Under the pieces are notes generated by a model. The model was not told the origin of the DNA. It saw only the letters and a list, made by a program, of their open reading frames with translations, and made no database searches. Below are positions 21,661 through 31,003 of a stretch of DNA of 64,000 nt, one piece after another (the stretch's first letter is position 1; every line of letters begins with the position of its first letter). The stretch is taken from positions 31,260,197 to 31,324,196 of the forward strand of contig CM037877.1 of the NCBI GenBank assembly GCA_021292165.1. Direction: 5' to 3'. A program made the translations under genes and the position numbers. The DNA comes from Shinisaurus crocodilurus (taxonomy: Eukaryota; Chordata; Lepidosauria; Squamata; Shinisauridae).

Positions 21661-21772
21661 AGCCATAAACAGGGGAAATCTGATCTCAACTGACTACTTA
21701 ACAAAGCATTGTTAAGCACTCAAATATGTCCCATTGGATGAGATACAAATGGGAAGACTCCTTAGCTCCACT

Positions 21773-22639
21773 CAGAGGCGTAGCGTGGGGGGTGCAGGGG
21801 GGGCCGGCCGCACCGGGCGCAACATCTGGGGGGGGGGCGCTCGCAGCTCTCTGCCCCTGCCTGGCTCACCCGTCCGCAGCACAAGCGCCGGCAGGTCCCT
21901 GGAGCGCCCCGCGCGGAGCCAGTGCAGGCAGGGAGCCCCGCCCCGCGGGGAACGGCGGGCGCCGGCTGCCCAGGTCACGTGCACTTCCGAGAGCCAATCC
22001 CTGCGCGACCCGGGGTCTCCTTAAGCGGGCCGCCGGTTGCCATGGGGACGCCGGCCGGGACTGTCGCTATGGAGACGCCGGCCGCGTCCTGCAGCGGGAG
22101 GCGCCGCGCGCTGCTGGCCGTGATCGGCAAGGTCGCGACGGAACCGGAGCGGGAGGCGGTGCGCCAGAGCCTCGAGCGCGGTGAGCCGGGTGAGCCGGCG
22201 GGCTACGCTGCCGCAGCAGCCCCAGCCCAGAGGGCCTCCTGCGCGGGGCTGCGGGCCGGGGAGGCAGGGAAGGAAGCGCCTGTCCGGTGCGCTCTCCAGG
22301 GCCTGGAGAGCGCCCCGCCCGCCCCTGCCGCGCCTTCGCCTTCCTGCGCAGCCTGGGCCGGGCCGGGCCCGGTCGGTGGCGCCGTTGCTCTGCTCTGCTC
22401 TGCTCGCTCCGCCGGCCGCTGGATCCGCCAAGGTCGCGAGTGGCCAGCTGGCAAAGGAGCGCCCGCGGTCCGGGCTGTGGGCGCGGCGGCGCTGGAGGGC
22501 ACCGCTTGCAGGGGCCGCAAGCAAGAGGCGGCTGCCCGCCGGCCGTAACGGCTCTTGGGTTAGGGGGCGCAATCCACGGGTTAGGGGGCGCAAATTACTT
22601 GCCTTGCCCCGGGTGATGGCAACCCACGCTACGCCACTG
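21773..22639. mobile_element. CpG-rich hAT-type element with possible captured exon
   Basis: The left end 'cagaggcgtagcgtgggg' and right end 'cccacgctacgccactg' are terminal inverted repeats. The exact 8-bp duplication gctccact lies at 21,765-21,772 and 22,640-22,647. The 867-bp body is extremely GC- and CpG-rich, unlike the AT-rich flanks. It contains two RFX/X-box-like motifs, each with an ATG, and a short frame ending at tandem GTGAGC splice-donor-like sites (described separately). No transposase is visible, so the element is non-autonomous. The long frames on both strands mostly reflect lack of AT-rich stop codons. Confidence 0.88.
22042..22189 (+). other. Candidate captured first exon with X-box-like promoter motifs
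   Basis: In-frame ATGs at 22,042 and 22,069 sit inside 'gttgccatggggac' (22,036-22,049) and 'gtcgctatggagac' (22,063-22,076), both close to the RFX X-box 'GTTGCCATGGCAAC'. The frame from 22,069 reads 'METPAASCSGRRRALLAVIG' and then KVATEPEREAVRQSLERG, an ordinary-looking helical composition rather than GC noise. It reaches GTGAGC at 22,181 and again at 22,190, both possible splice donors in the same phase. I recognise no parent gene. The inference is a copied promoter and first coding exon; a chance frame in GC-rich DNA is the alternative. Confidence 0.4.
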
Positions 22640-22647
22640 GCTCCACT

Positions 22648-22745
22648 TGCAGTATTTTATGGTTTTAATTGTTGTCAACTGCCCAGAGAGCTTCGGCTAC
22701 TGGGCAGTATAGAAATGTAATAAATAAATTAGAAAGAAAGAAAGA
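22648..22745 (+). repeat. L2-clade 3' end with tail
   Basis: 'ggttttaattgttgtcaact', then 'gcccagagagcttcggctac' and 'tgggcagtatagaaatg', with an (AAAT/GAAA) tail. It matches the end of the larger L2 copy at 26,720-27,536. Confidence 0.75.
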
Positions 22746-22887
22746 ATTGCTTTGCTGATACAGGTCAAGAGATCTGACATGTCAAGCATGCATCCTGTTT
22801 CCAACAAGGAGCTGCCAAATTGACAGTTTATTGAAGAACAGCTTAAAAATAGGCTCAGGAAGCATAATGCAAGAAACAGCCCAAAGG

Positions 22888-22888
<1 letters not shown>

Positions 22889-22935
<47 letters not shown>
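22889..22935 (+). repeat. (TATC)n microsatellite
   Basis: About 11 TATC units. Confidence 0.95.
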
Positions 22936-22936
<1 letters not shown>

Positions 22937-24003
22937 CCAGAGGAAACATTGCTCTTTGATCACTTTTCTAACATGTACTGGTATGATTATCTAAACTTTC
23001 AGGTAGCAAACTATTAAACACACAGAAAACAGTACAGCTGATGATGTAGGGCTGTCTCTTTCTACCTTTCTCACAATAATGTTATAAAGTAAATGCAGAC
23101 TCTCTCTCCCAACTACATAGTAGATTAGGTGACTACCTTTAAAAACAAACAAACAAACACACCCCTCAGTTGGCAGTAAATGTAAGATGTGTGAGTGATG
23201 TACGAAACCTGCAGCAGGAATATTTCTAGTTCCATTTTCCAGATCCAGAACAGTGGATTCACTTGGGGAATTTGTCTTCCAGCTTGAATGTAGGTTGGTT
23301 GCATTGCCATTTCATCAATATGGTCAAATTATTCAGTCCAATAAATAGCCCTGGCTGTTTTCGTGCTTCAATTTTCACTAATGGGCATGATGCATCACAG
23401 GGTTTATTTATTGCCCTATTTCTACGTTTACCTTGTCCTTAGAAAATTCTTGCACTCCTTGTCCTTAATTCAATGCCTCAGTTTTATTTCTGCTCATTCA
23501 CCATTAGGATCTCTTTCAGTCCAATTCTTCGCACATGCAAATTCATGGTGGCCAACTCTTCTCACCAGAAGCAACCATAGGAACAATGAAGAGCCAGGAC
23601 AGGGTGGGCCCCATCTGCCTTTGACCCATAATTCCATAGATAGCTGCTGGCAGGATGAGGCTAGACTAGGCAAGACAATCCTTAAAAAGTAGCAGGCACA
23701 AGGGGAAGATGGATGCAAAGAAGCATTCGGCAAAACCTGATAAGAAGTAGAGATGCCAGCAAAGTTTTCCAGGCTCCTAAACCCCCCTCAAACCGAGAAG
23801 AGAGAGCATCCTCGGCTCAGATCAAAACCCAAGCTGGAAAGGCATTCCTGGCTTCCCTCCTCCAGTGGTGTTGTCAGGGTAGGACTTTGGGGCCCCAAAT
23901 CTGGGGCCCTGCTCAGCAGAATTAGTAGGATGGCCCTCAAATGTAGCGGGGCTGGCTTACCACATTTTGAAGTAAGTGAAGTAACACATATTACCATCTA
24001 AAA
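22936..24003. other. No recognised feature
   Basis: About 1 kb of single-copy-looking DNA with a short (AAAC)n run near 23,140. The frames of 109 and 79 residues at 23,363-23,733 lie on opposite strands and show no family pattern. Confidence 0.4.
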
Positions 24004-24138
24004 CAGTGTTCTCCAACCTTGGGTCCCCAGATGTTTTTGGCCTACAACTCCCAGCATGCCCCAGCCAGCATAGCTGGCTGGGGCATGCTGGGAGTTGTAG
24101 GTCAAAAACATCTGGGGACCCAAGGTTGGAGAACACTG
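24004..24138. mobile_element. Near-perfect hairpin MITE, hAT-type (reference copy)
   Basis: 135 bp beginning 'cagtgttctccaaccttggg' and ending with its reverse complement. The arms match almost base for base around a short centre, 'agcatagctggctgggg'. The exact 8-bp duplication atctaaaa (23,996-24,003 and 24,139-24,146) identifies a hAT insertion. Each arm carries 'ctacaactcccagcatgcc' (24,042-24,060; inverted at 24,082-24,100), which resembles the ZNF143/THAP11 motif. High arm identity and an intact TSD suggest recent movement. Confidence 0.95.
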
Positions 24139-24704
24139 ATCTAAAATACCCCTCCCATAAGACCATTAAGTTCAGAGTCTAGAATTACCCAACTGCACCA
24201 CTGTTCCCCTGTCCATCAGTTGCTGTCTTTTTCATCCCTCAGAGTTATCCCTGCAACCTCACCCCGAAACACACTCCCCCCTTCCCTTACATTGGTGGCA
24301 GCTCTGCCCCCAGGGCAGGTCTTCAACCCCAGCTCCTGGGTGCTGCCCCTTGAGGCTCCCTGGGCTCAGATACAGTATTGCTATTTTGTCTGTCAGGTGT
24401 TGACAACAACCCTGGTTGCTGGAGGTCTTGAGTGGCACATGCCATTGCATGGTGTGAATAACCATGTGAATTCGAAGTGAAAACAAGATTAAGGTCAGCC
24501 TTCACTGAGGCTTGAAAACCTTTAGAGCTAATTCCTTGAGGACGATATATTATAGAGAGTAGAGATCTTTCCATTTATTCCTTGAGGATAGGCCTTTTTT
24601 AGATTTTTAGTTTTTTTTACTTTTAAACCAGGAGTACTCATTCCAGGAACAGAAGAGTTCTTTTGCCTTGCTGATTGAAGCATTAGGCAACATTACCTTA
24701 ATAT
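24139..24704. other. No recognised feature
   Basis: The short frames at 24,220-24,574 overlap on opposite strands and look non-coding. Confidence 0.4.
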
Positions 24705-24707
24705 AAC

Positions 24708-24805
24708 TCAGCCTTCCCCAACATGGTGCCCTCCAAGTGTGTTGGACTACAAACACCATCATCCCCATCAAAGATGGAGGACACTAGGTTGAAGAAGGCT
24801 GAGAT
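24708..24805. mobile_element. Hairpin MITE remnant (ccttccccaac type)
   Basis: The left end 'cagccttccccaacatggtg' pairs with the right end 'aggttgaagaaggctgag'. The core is 'ttggactacaaacaccatca'. It belongs to the same group as the elements at 40,827 and 59,826. Confidence 0.7.
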
Positions 24806-24977
24806 CTAACTCATGGCACTTACGGTAGTTATTCCAATCACATTACAATCAGCTCTTTCAGTTACTGAGAGAACAGGACGGTAAAAGCATTTTGGATTTT
24901 AATTCAGTCATTTCTATTGAAAACTATGTAGGCAACTAAACAGCTCTAGCTATGTCACATAACAGGTAGAGAGGTTC

Positions 24978-25466
24978 AAGTAGGATGGCCATGTGTCCTA
25001 CGTTACAGAGGAGAGTCCTCTGTTTGGAGGGCTGCCCAGTCCAAGTCCATTTTCAAGATAAAGAACCATCAGAAGGAAGAGGTGGGCCTTGAAGTTGCCC
25101 ACCGACAGGTAGCACTGGGCGGTAACACAGTTTACCTCAGGTGCTTCCAGATGGAGTACGCCTCATGCTACCAATCAAAAGACATTGTGCAGCTATTCCA
25201 TCTTTTCTTCCTCACCTTATTTTTTTCTGGTGGTAAAGAAGACGGAAGCAGCAGCGGGAAAACACAGGAGGGCAACAAAGACAATTTCACTGGGCCGTAA
25301 AACGAGGCAGGGTGATTGCACAAGAAAAGGCTCAACTGCAAGCAGCCCTGGTCATGGTCTTCCCCCACTATCATGAGAGGTAGTGTATTTCTATTTTAAC
25401 TATAGTATTTTCATTTATACATTTCCTCTCTTTTGGCAATGCAGAAGTGGCCACCCTATGTGCAGG
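24978..25466. mobile_element. GGATGGCCATGTGTCC element, near-complete
   Basis: The left end 'ggatggccatgtgtccta' is inverted with respect to the right end 'gaagtggccaccctatg'. The interior matches 20,622-20,812 ('agtcctctgtttgga', 'gggccttgaagttgccca'). It is probably a non-autonomous DNA transposon. The superfamily is not fixed because I see no clean TSD. The 72-residue frame inside shows no transposase pattern. Confidence 0.55.
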
Positions 25467-25970
25467 GACTCACACTTAGCACCAGCCAAGTCTGTTCATG
25501 TGAAGATGGTGACTTGGCTGATACCTGGAAGAGCCACTCCTCGAGGTTGTTGGACATAGTGTAACTGTGCATGCAAACTTCCAGGGAGGGAAGGGTTAAA
25601 CTGGGAACTCTATGATATGTGATGCCTCTTCCTGCCTTTTGTCCCTGCCACTTCTTTTCCTCCAGCTCTCTTCTTCTCTCTCCTCCTGCCTTTGAAACAG
25701 CATGAGCTCCACAAGGTAGCTCAGGAGTGGACTCCTTTGAAACTAAGATGAACCTACATATGTTTCTACATATGTAAGCTGTATTTGTGAGTAAACGTCT
25801 CTGCTTATTCTACCAGTATTTACCCAACACAGGTGCAGGCACAGTGATCCTTCATGTGCTGCTCACCGCCCCGATGGGGATGGCAAGAGGTGCACGAAGG
25901 AGGTACCTGACTCAGCCAGTGCTTGGAAGAGCTGTTCCTCCAAGCGCCAGCCGAGGCCCTTTCTCTGTCA
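25467..25970. other. No recognised feature
   Basis: Mixed-composition DNA with no coding or repeat pattern that I can name. Confidence 0.35.
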
Positions 25971-26349
25971 AGAAGAGACCAGGCAGGCAGAGGAGGCTGG
26001 GAACCCCAAACAGGCAGGCAGAGGCAGCCAAACCCAAAATGTCTGACCCTAACCCAAACCCCCCACAACAACACATCAATCAAAATAAATCTCAACACAT
26101 CGTTGGGGCTGCGCTCCTGGTAGCTGTCCATAGTGGCTGAGCAGCAGCGCGCCTCGCTTCCATGCGCTCTTCACCGGTGATCGCGCTCCTTCTGGCACAG
26201 CCAGAAGACTCGTCAACAGCCCAGGGTTGTTGACGAGTCCTTGGTCTCGAGTCCCATTAAAAATATTGGGACTCGAGTCCGAGTCGAGTCAGAGGGGGGA
26301 CTCAGTCCGACTCACGAGTCGAGTCCTCGAGTCCGAGTCCCCATCCCTG
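25971..26349. mobile_element. GAGTC-rich element, second copy (partial, rearranged)
   Basis: The block 25,971-26,043 ('gaagagaccaggcaggcag', 'ccaaacccaaaatgtctga') matches 4,989-5,071. The block 26,220-26,349 ('cagggttgttgacgagtcc' through 'tccccatccctg') matches 5,259-5,404. The DNA between them differs from the first copy. The left terminus of the 780-bp form is missing. The flanks give no matching 8-mer for the visible ends. Confidence 0.7.
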
Positions 26350-26719
26350 GTGAATGGGCCACGCCCACTGACCTCATCCGGCCTGTGGAGGGTCCAGCAG
26401 GGAGTGACTGGACCTCCCACCTTAAAGAAGCTTCCCACCCTTGCTAAGCACAAGAAAATATTCTCATATTGGAATGTGAGCAAACTTGCCTGCATTTCTC
26501 CTCGTTGAGCAGCTGCTTCCATGTGTTTTAGATGGCCTGTGCCGTGCAGTCCCAGCATTGCCTTGCCTTTTTGAAATACACATAAGACAGGGTTGACGTT
26601 TCATTGACAAGCTTGTGCATTCATGTGGGGATAAATGCGGCTATAGTTTTTAGGAGGGAGAGTAGCTAGTCTATACATAATAATGCACACACACTACTAA
26701 ATGTGGGGTTGCACTCCCC
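26350..26719. other. No recognised feature
   Basis: No repeat or coding pattern in about 370 bp. Confidence 0.35.
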
Positions 26720-27536
26720 TTGAAGGAGCAGGTTCATAGCTTGGGGGTTCTCCTTGAGTCACCTTTGTCACTTGAGGCTGAGGTGGCCTTCTACCAGCTC
26801 TGGCTAGTGGCCAAGCTATGCCCCTATCTGGACAGGGATAGCCTGATTTCAGTAATCTATGCTCTGGTAATCTCAAAGTTAGACTACTGCAATGCACTTT
26901 ATGTGGGGCTGCCCTTGAAGACTGTTCAGAAGCTGCAGCTTGTGCAAAATGTGGCAGCCAGACTCATTACTGGGACCAGAAGGTCCAAACATATAACACC
27001 AGTTCTGGCCCGCTTGCACTGGTTGCCTGTATGCTTCTGAGCCCGATTCAAGGTGCTGGTCTTAACCTTTAAAGCCCTAAATGTCTTGGGACCAAAGTAC
27101 TTGATGGAACGCCTTGCCCAACCACAATCTATCTGGACACTACGCTCAACATCTGGGGCCTTCTTTGGATTGCTACCTCTGAGGGAGGCTCGGAGGGTGG
27201 CAACAAGGGGGAGGGCCTTTTCTGTGATAGCCCCCTGACTCTGGAACAAGCTACCCCTGAGGCCCGCCTGGCGCCAACTATGCTATCTTTTCGGTGCCAA
27301 GTTAAGACTGTCCTCTTTGTTGAGGCTTTTAACAACTCTAAATAGTGCATGGTGGGGTGGTTATCTTTTAAACTTTTTTACTGGTCACATTGTGTTAACT
27401 TGTTCTAGCTATTTGTGTTATTTTAAATTTGGTTTTAATTCCTTTATAATGTTTTTATTGTGTATTTTATATTGCATTTTTTAATTGTTGTAAACTGCCC
27501 AGAGAGCTTCGGCTATTGGGTGGTATAGAAATAAAA
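26720..27536 (+). mobile_element. L2-clade LINE remnant, RT C-terminus and 3' end
   Basis: The frame at 26,720-27,040 contains 'SKLDYCNALYVGLP', 'KLQLVQNVAARLITG' and 'HITPVLARLHWLPVC', the C-terminal thumb region of L2-clade reverse transcriptase. After a stop, the frame at 27,053-27,238 continues with 'VLTFKALNVLGPKYL' and 'TRGRAFSVIAP'. The 3' end 'cagagagcttcggctattgg' leads into the microsatellite tail. The copy is 5'-truncated and dead. Confidence 0.88.
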
Positions 27537-27612
27537 TTGTTGTTGTTGTTGTTGTTGTTAATACTACTACTACTACTACTACTATTACTATTAATAATAA
27601 TAATAATAATAT
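27537..27612 (+). repeat. Compound triplet repeat (TTG)n-(TAC)n-(TAA)n
   Basis: The tail of the L2 copy passes from TTG to TAC to TAA/TTA units. It probably grew from the LINE's own A/T-rich tail. Confidence 0.93.
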
Positions 27613-28054
27613 TAAATGTGGTGGAGGTGGATATGCTGTTTCCCAAGGGTTCTCTGGGCTTTTCTACATGAGGCACTTACCCCGCTGCTTTTCCAAGGCT
27701 TCTTGTTCCTTTTTCTTTGCGGGAGTAAGACTGCCTCAGTTAAACGTGGCTTTTTTCCAGTGGGTTTCTTTCACTGCCTTTCTATATATTCTATTAACGA
27801 ATCACAAGGTGGCACGGTGGTATAGCTGCAGTATAGTGGATTTTGGGCTGTACACGAGGCTTTTGTTCCGGTTTAAAATTTAATAGCTGACTTTCCTTGC
27901 TCTAAAAGAAGCTGCGAAAACAGCTAGAAAACAAGGGAGAGACCATGAAGGATGATGACGTTGTGAAAAGGACCCGCAAACTTCCATGAGTGAGGGACCA
28001 TGAACGCGCAACAAATGCCTCATTAGAGTAGTGCTCTGTTACAGAAGTTTACAT
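27613..28054. other. No recognised feature
   Basis: About 440 bp with no recognisable pattern. Confidence 0.35.
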
Positions 28055-28095
28055 TGGACTTCCAACTCTATGATCTATGAAATCTATGAAATCTA
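28055..28095 (+). repeat. CR1/5S-SINE tail fragment
   Basis: 'ttggacttccaactctatga' followed by imperfect 'tctatgaaa' units is the last part of the 5S-SINE or CR1 3' end. The head is absent. Confidence 0.7.
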
Positions 28096-28819
28096 TTGTT
28101 TACATATATTACTGTGGGTCAAAATGCATTTACTTGTAATTCCTATTGCTTTCAGTGGGATATAGTCGAGAGTGAATTAGGATAGGGGCTGTATTTTTTC
28201 CACCTGCCTGTCAGTATATGTTTGGATTAATGGTGTTGTAAACAAAAACTGAGCTTATTGTTTTTGTTTGTACCTAACTATCACCTTAGGAACACTCTTC
28301 ATGCACTCATTGGATTCTCATGCAGCCAGTATGTAATTAGATTTTCAGATTTCTTCTGATGATGTCAATAAAGTAGAATGTACACTTTTCAGGGATCAAA
28401 ATACAATTATGCTTGTTTAGTATCAAGACAAAGAAGCTCTTCTGTTGCCGCTTGTGCCAAGGTTTTTAGATGTTATGCTGAGCGTTATCTTTCCAGTTCA
28501 AAGATGCACAGCAGCATGCAAATGCAATTATTAAATAGACACTGCTTTTAGCCATTAAAGTCACTTTGATGCATGGGTTTGTCATTGTTATTTTTAGCAT
28601 TGTTTTCTTGAGCAGAGTTAATAGACTATAACAGAGATTGTGAACTTCTTAGCCATTTCCCAGAGAGAAGTTGTATTAATCTGCACTATTGTAATTTTTT
28701 TCAATTTGAAACATACTGCTGCAAGATATTTGTATAAAATCTGTTAAAGGGCAACAAGGTAATTAAACTGAATGCTGATCTCTGCGCTGTATTGCATCCT
28801 TAATGAGATGATGTAGAAG
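28096..28819. other. Single-copy AT-rich DNA, candidate conserved non-coding element
   Basis: This is the longest repeat-free stretch in its neighbourhood. It has an octamer 'atgcaaat' near 28,516 followed by 'gcaattattaaat', and other homeodomain-like AATTA cores. No coding frame is visible. Such AT-rich, motif-dense, repeat-free DNA is typical of vertebrate enhancers, but this is only inference. Confidence 0.3.
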
Positions 28820-28865
28820 AATTGCTTTTTGGAAACAGGAGGACGAGGACCTTGACCAATCCAGG

Positions 28866-29010
28866 TAAACAGTTAGATCTCCACGGCGGGGCATTTGGGG
28901 CTCAGCCCACCAGGAGGTTCTCCTGCACAAGCCCCATGGTGTGCTGCAGCTCCTCTTTCAGTGGGGCTTATGCCCCGCCATGGAGATCTGCCTGTCTCCA
29001 CCTCTACCAC
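28866..29010. mobile_element. Inverted-repeat element (tagatctccacggcgggg)
   Basis: The left arm 'tagatctccacggcggggca' (about 28,875-28,894) pairs with the right arm 'tgccccgccatggagatct' (about 28,971-28,989). The enclosed 80 bp also pair partly ('tggggctcagcccaccagg'). It is probably a small non-autonomous DNA element. Its limits are uncertain. Confidence 0.6.
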
Positions 29011-29019
29011 CCTTACTCA

Positions 29020-29256
29020 ATTTATTATTATTCATTATTACATTTATATCTCACCTCCTTACAAGGAACCCCAGGCAGCTTACACGATCTTCCTCCTCCT
29101 CTCCATTTTATCATCACAACAACCCTGTGAGGTAGGTGAGGCTGAGAGTCAGTGACTGGCCCAAAGTCACCCAGTGGGTTTCATGGCCGAGTGGGGACTA
29201 GAACCCGGATCTCCCGAGTCCCAGTCCAACACTCTCACCACTACACCATGTGAAGG
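29020..29256 (-). mobile_element. Sauria-type tRNA SINE, full length or nearly so
   Basis: Minus strand: 'gtgtagtggtgagagtgttg', a B-box-like 'ggttctagtccc', the core 'cactgggtgactttgggcc', 'cacagggttgttgtgatgat' and the tail 'aggagg' to 'tgagatataaatg'. All modules are in order. Confidence 0.9.
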
Positions 29257-30120
29257 AGGCTGCCCTTACACCAACCCTGCAGGGCAGGCCACAGTCCCAA
29301 GGTTCCCTGGACTGGCACACACCTCCCAAGGTCCCATACACCAAACTGGTGTAGCAGCCCCAACCTTTCAAAAAGGAACACATGCCAAGATTAAGTTGGA
29401 GACTTTATTAAAAAGTAAAAATAACAAATTAGTCAGTGTAGGGTCTCCAAGTGTCCAATATAAGTAAAATAATCCCTTATAAGAAAGGGCTAAAAGAAGG
29501 TAAGGGAAAAAGGGGTGAGGTAGTTGTTGTGAGGAAAAGGGAATGGGAATAAAAAGGGACTCTAAAAGAACATAAAAACAAACCCCAAGAGTCTGCAGGA
29601 ACAAAGCAAGTCAAACCAGGCCTAGCTTTTCCTAGCTACCCTGTCAGAGTGGCATACCTGCCCAGATGGAACTTCCCAGCATCCACGCCCCAATGGAAGA
29701 ACACTGAAGCCTTTCCCCTAGCTCCTTTATTGTCACCAGGGTCCAATTTCCCGCCCAGCGTTCACCAATCCTGTCTTCCTAACTGTCGAAGGAGGGGCCC
29801 CCCGCCCTTTCTCAGCTGTAGACACTTTCTCATAACTTCATCCCAATTAACGCCTGACCTTGCTTCTCAGCTCTGCAGCTCACCCTTATCTCCCAGGTGC
29901 TCCCAAACAGCCTCCCAGTACATTCCAAAGACTACAGTAAAAATCCGTTAGCTAAACAGCAATGGGGGGGGGGAGGAAGGGACATCTAACAGGGTTTCTT
30001 CTAAAGTCTCAGCTACTACAAGTCCCATCTTCACACACCACACTGGCTCTCAGAAACTACCTTGAGTCTTCCATCACATCTAGATTATTACATAGGATCA
30101 TAGAAAGCATTTGAAGTAAA
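29257..30120. other. Unclassified DNA; weak LTR-like signs
   Basis: On the minus strand, 'ctttttaataaagtctcc' near 29,399-29,416 is a polyadenylation-like signal, and the flanking DNA (29,260-29,990) could be an LTR. I find no paired ends or TSD. A G-run lies near 29,965-29,976. The short frames look non-coding. Confidence 0.25.
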
Positions 30121-31003
30121 ATTAGACATCCTCATTAAACAAGTGACTTCTGCCATCTCCCCACAACTCAAAAACTGTTGGCGGAAAAACCAGCAGTTGC
30201 ATTCCCAAACAAAACATGTGTGGATTCACTGGAAATGTTGCAAAAGCAGTTTCAAAGTAGATTTAAAGACTTTCATCTCCATGAACAGGACATACAGCTT
30301 TTCCAGAACCCATTTTCTGTTGACACTGAAATTGTTGATCCGATTTACCAAATGGAACTGGCTGAACTACAGAATTGTGACTCTCTGAAAGACGCATTCA
30401 AGTCAAGCAGCCTTACTAATTTCTATGCATCTCTCCCCTCTGAGACATATCTTCATCTCAGGAACCATGCACTCAAAATGGCAACCATCTTTGGCAGCAC
30501 CTATGTCTGTGAACAGACTTTTTCCCGAATGAAACATCTGAAATCTCCAACCGGATCCAGACTAACTGATGCACACTTGCATCACTTGTTATGACTAGCA
30601 GTGACAAATATGGAACCGGACATTGACCATCTCATTAGCCAAAAGCAGGCCCATACTTCCCATTGAAATACTAATAAGTTTATGTTGATTAAAATTGTTC
30701 TTCATTTTAAATATTGTATTGTTTTTTCCTGGTTTGGGACTTGGGATTTGCAATGTGCAAATCAAGCCTTTCTATACCTTTTTAAAATTTAATGTATTTC
30801 AATTTTAGACAGCAAATTAATTTATAATTAATTATTTATTAATTTATAATAACTTTGCATTTAATCAAGTAAAAAAAAAGGACCCGGGTCCTTTTTTTTT
30901 ACTTGATCCATTCATTCATATTTTTTTCAAACTATAGTCCGGGCCCCCAACAGTCTGAGGGACAATGAACTGGCCCCCTGTTTAAAAAGTTTGAGGACCC
31001 CTG
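30121..31003 (+). mobile_element. hAT transposon remnant with transposase C-terminus (Charlie-like)
   Basis: The frame at 30,178-30,594 (138 residues) ends with 'NHALKMATIFGSTYVCEQTF' and then SRMKHLKSPTGSRLTDAHLHHLL-stop. This is the C-terminal dimerisation (hATC) region of hAT transposases of the Charlie/GTF2IRD2/ZBED type; the 'CEQTFSRMKH' block is at residues 111-120. After about 340 bp of AT-rich 3' DNA the right terminus is 'tttgaggacccctg' at 31,003, a proper hAT end. No matching left end is visible, and the catalytic DDE region upstream is absent, so this is a 5'-deleted, inactive copy. Confidence 0.85.
30864..30907. repeat. 44-bp perfect palindrome
   Basis: 'atcaagt', nine A, 'ggaccc' and then the exact reverse complement, with no loop. 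It lies in the 3' non-coding part of the hAT remnant. Confidence 0.95.

Noticed and set aside
22181..22720. Frames of 179-208 residues in the CpG-rich element
   Set aside because: All frames and both strands are open there. Only the short segment 22,042-22,189 has extra support and is listed as a candidate.
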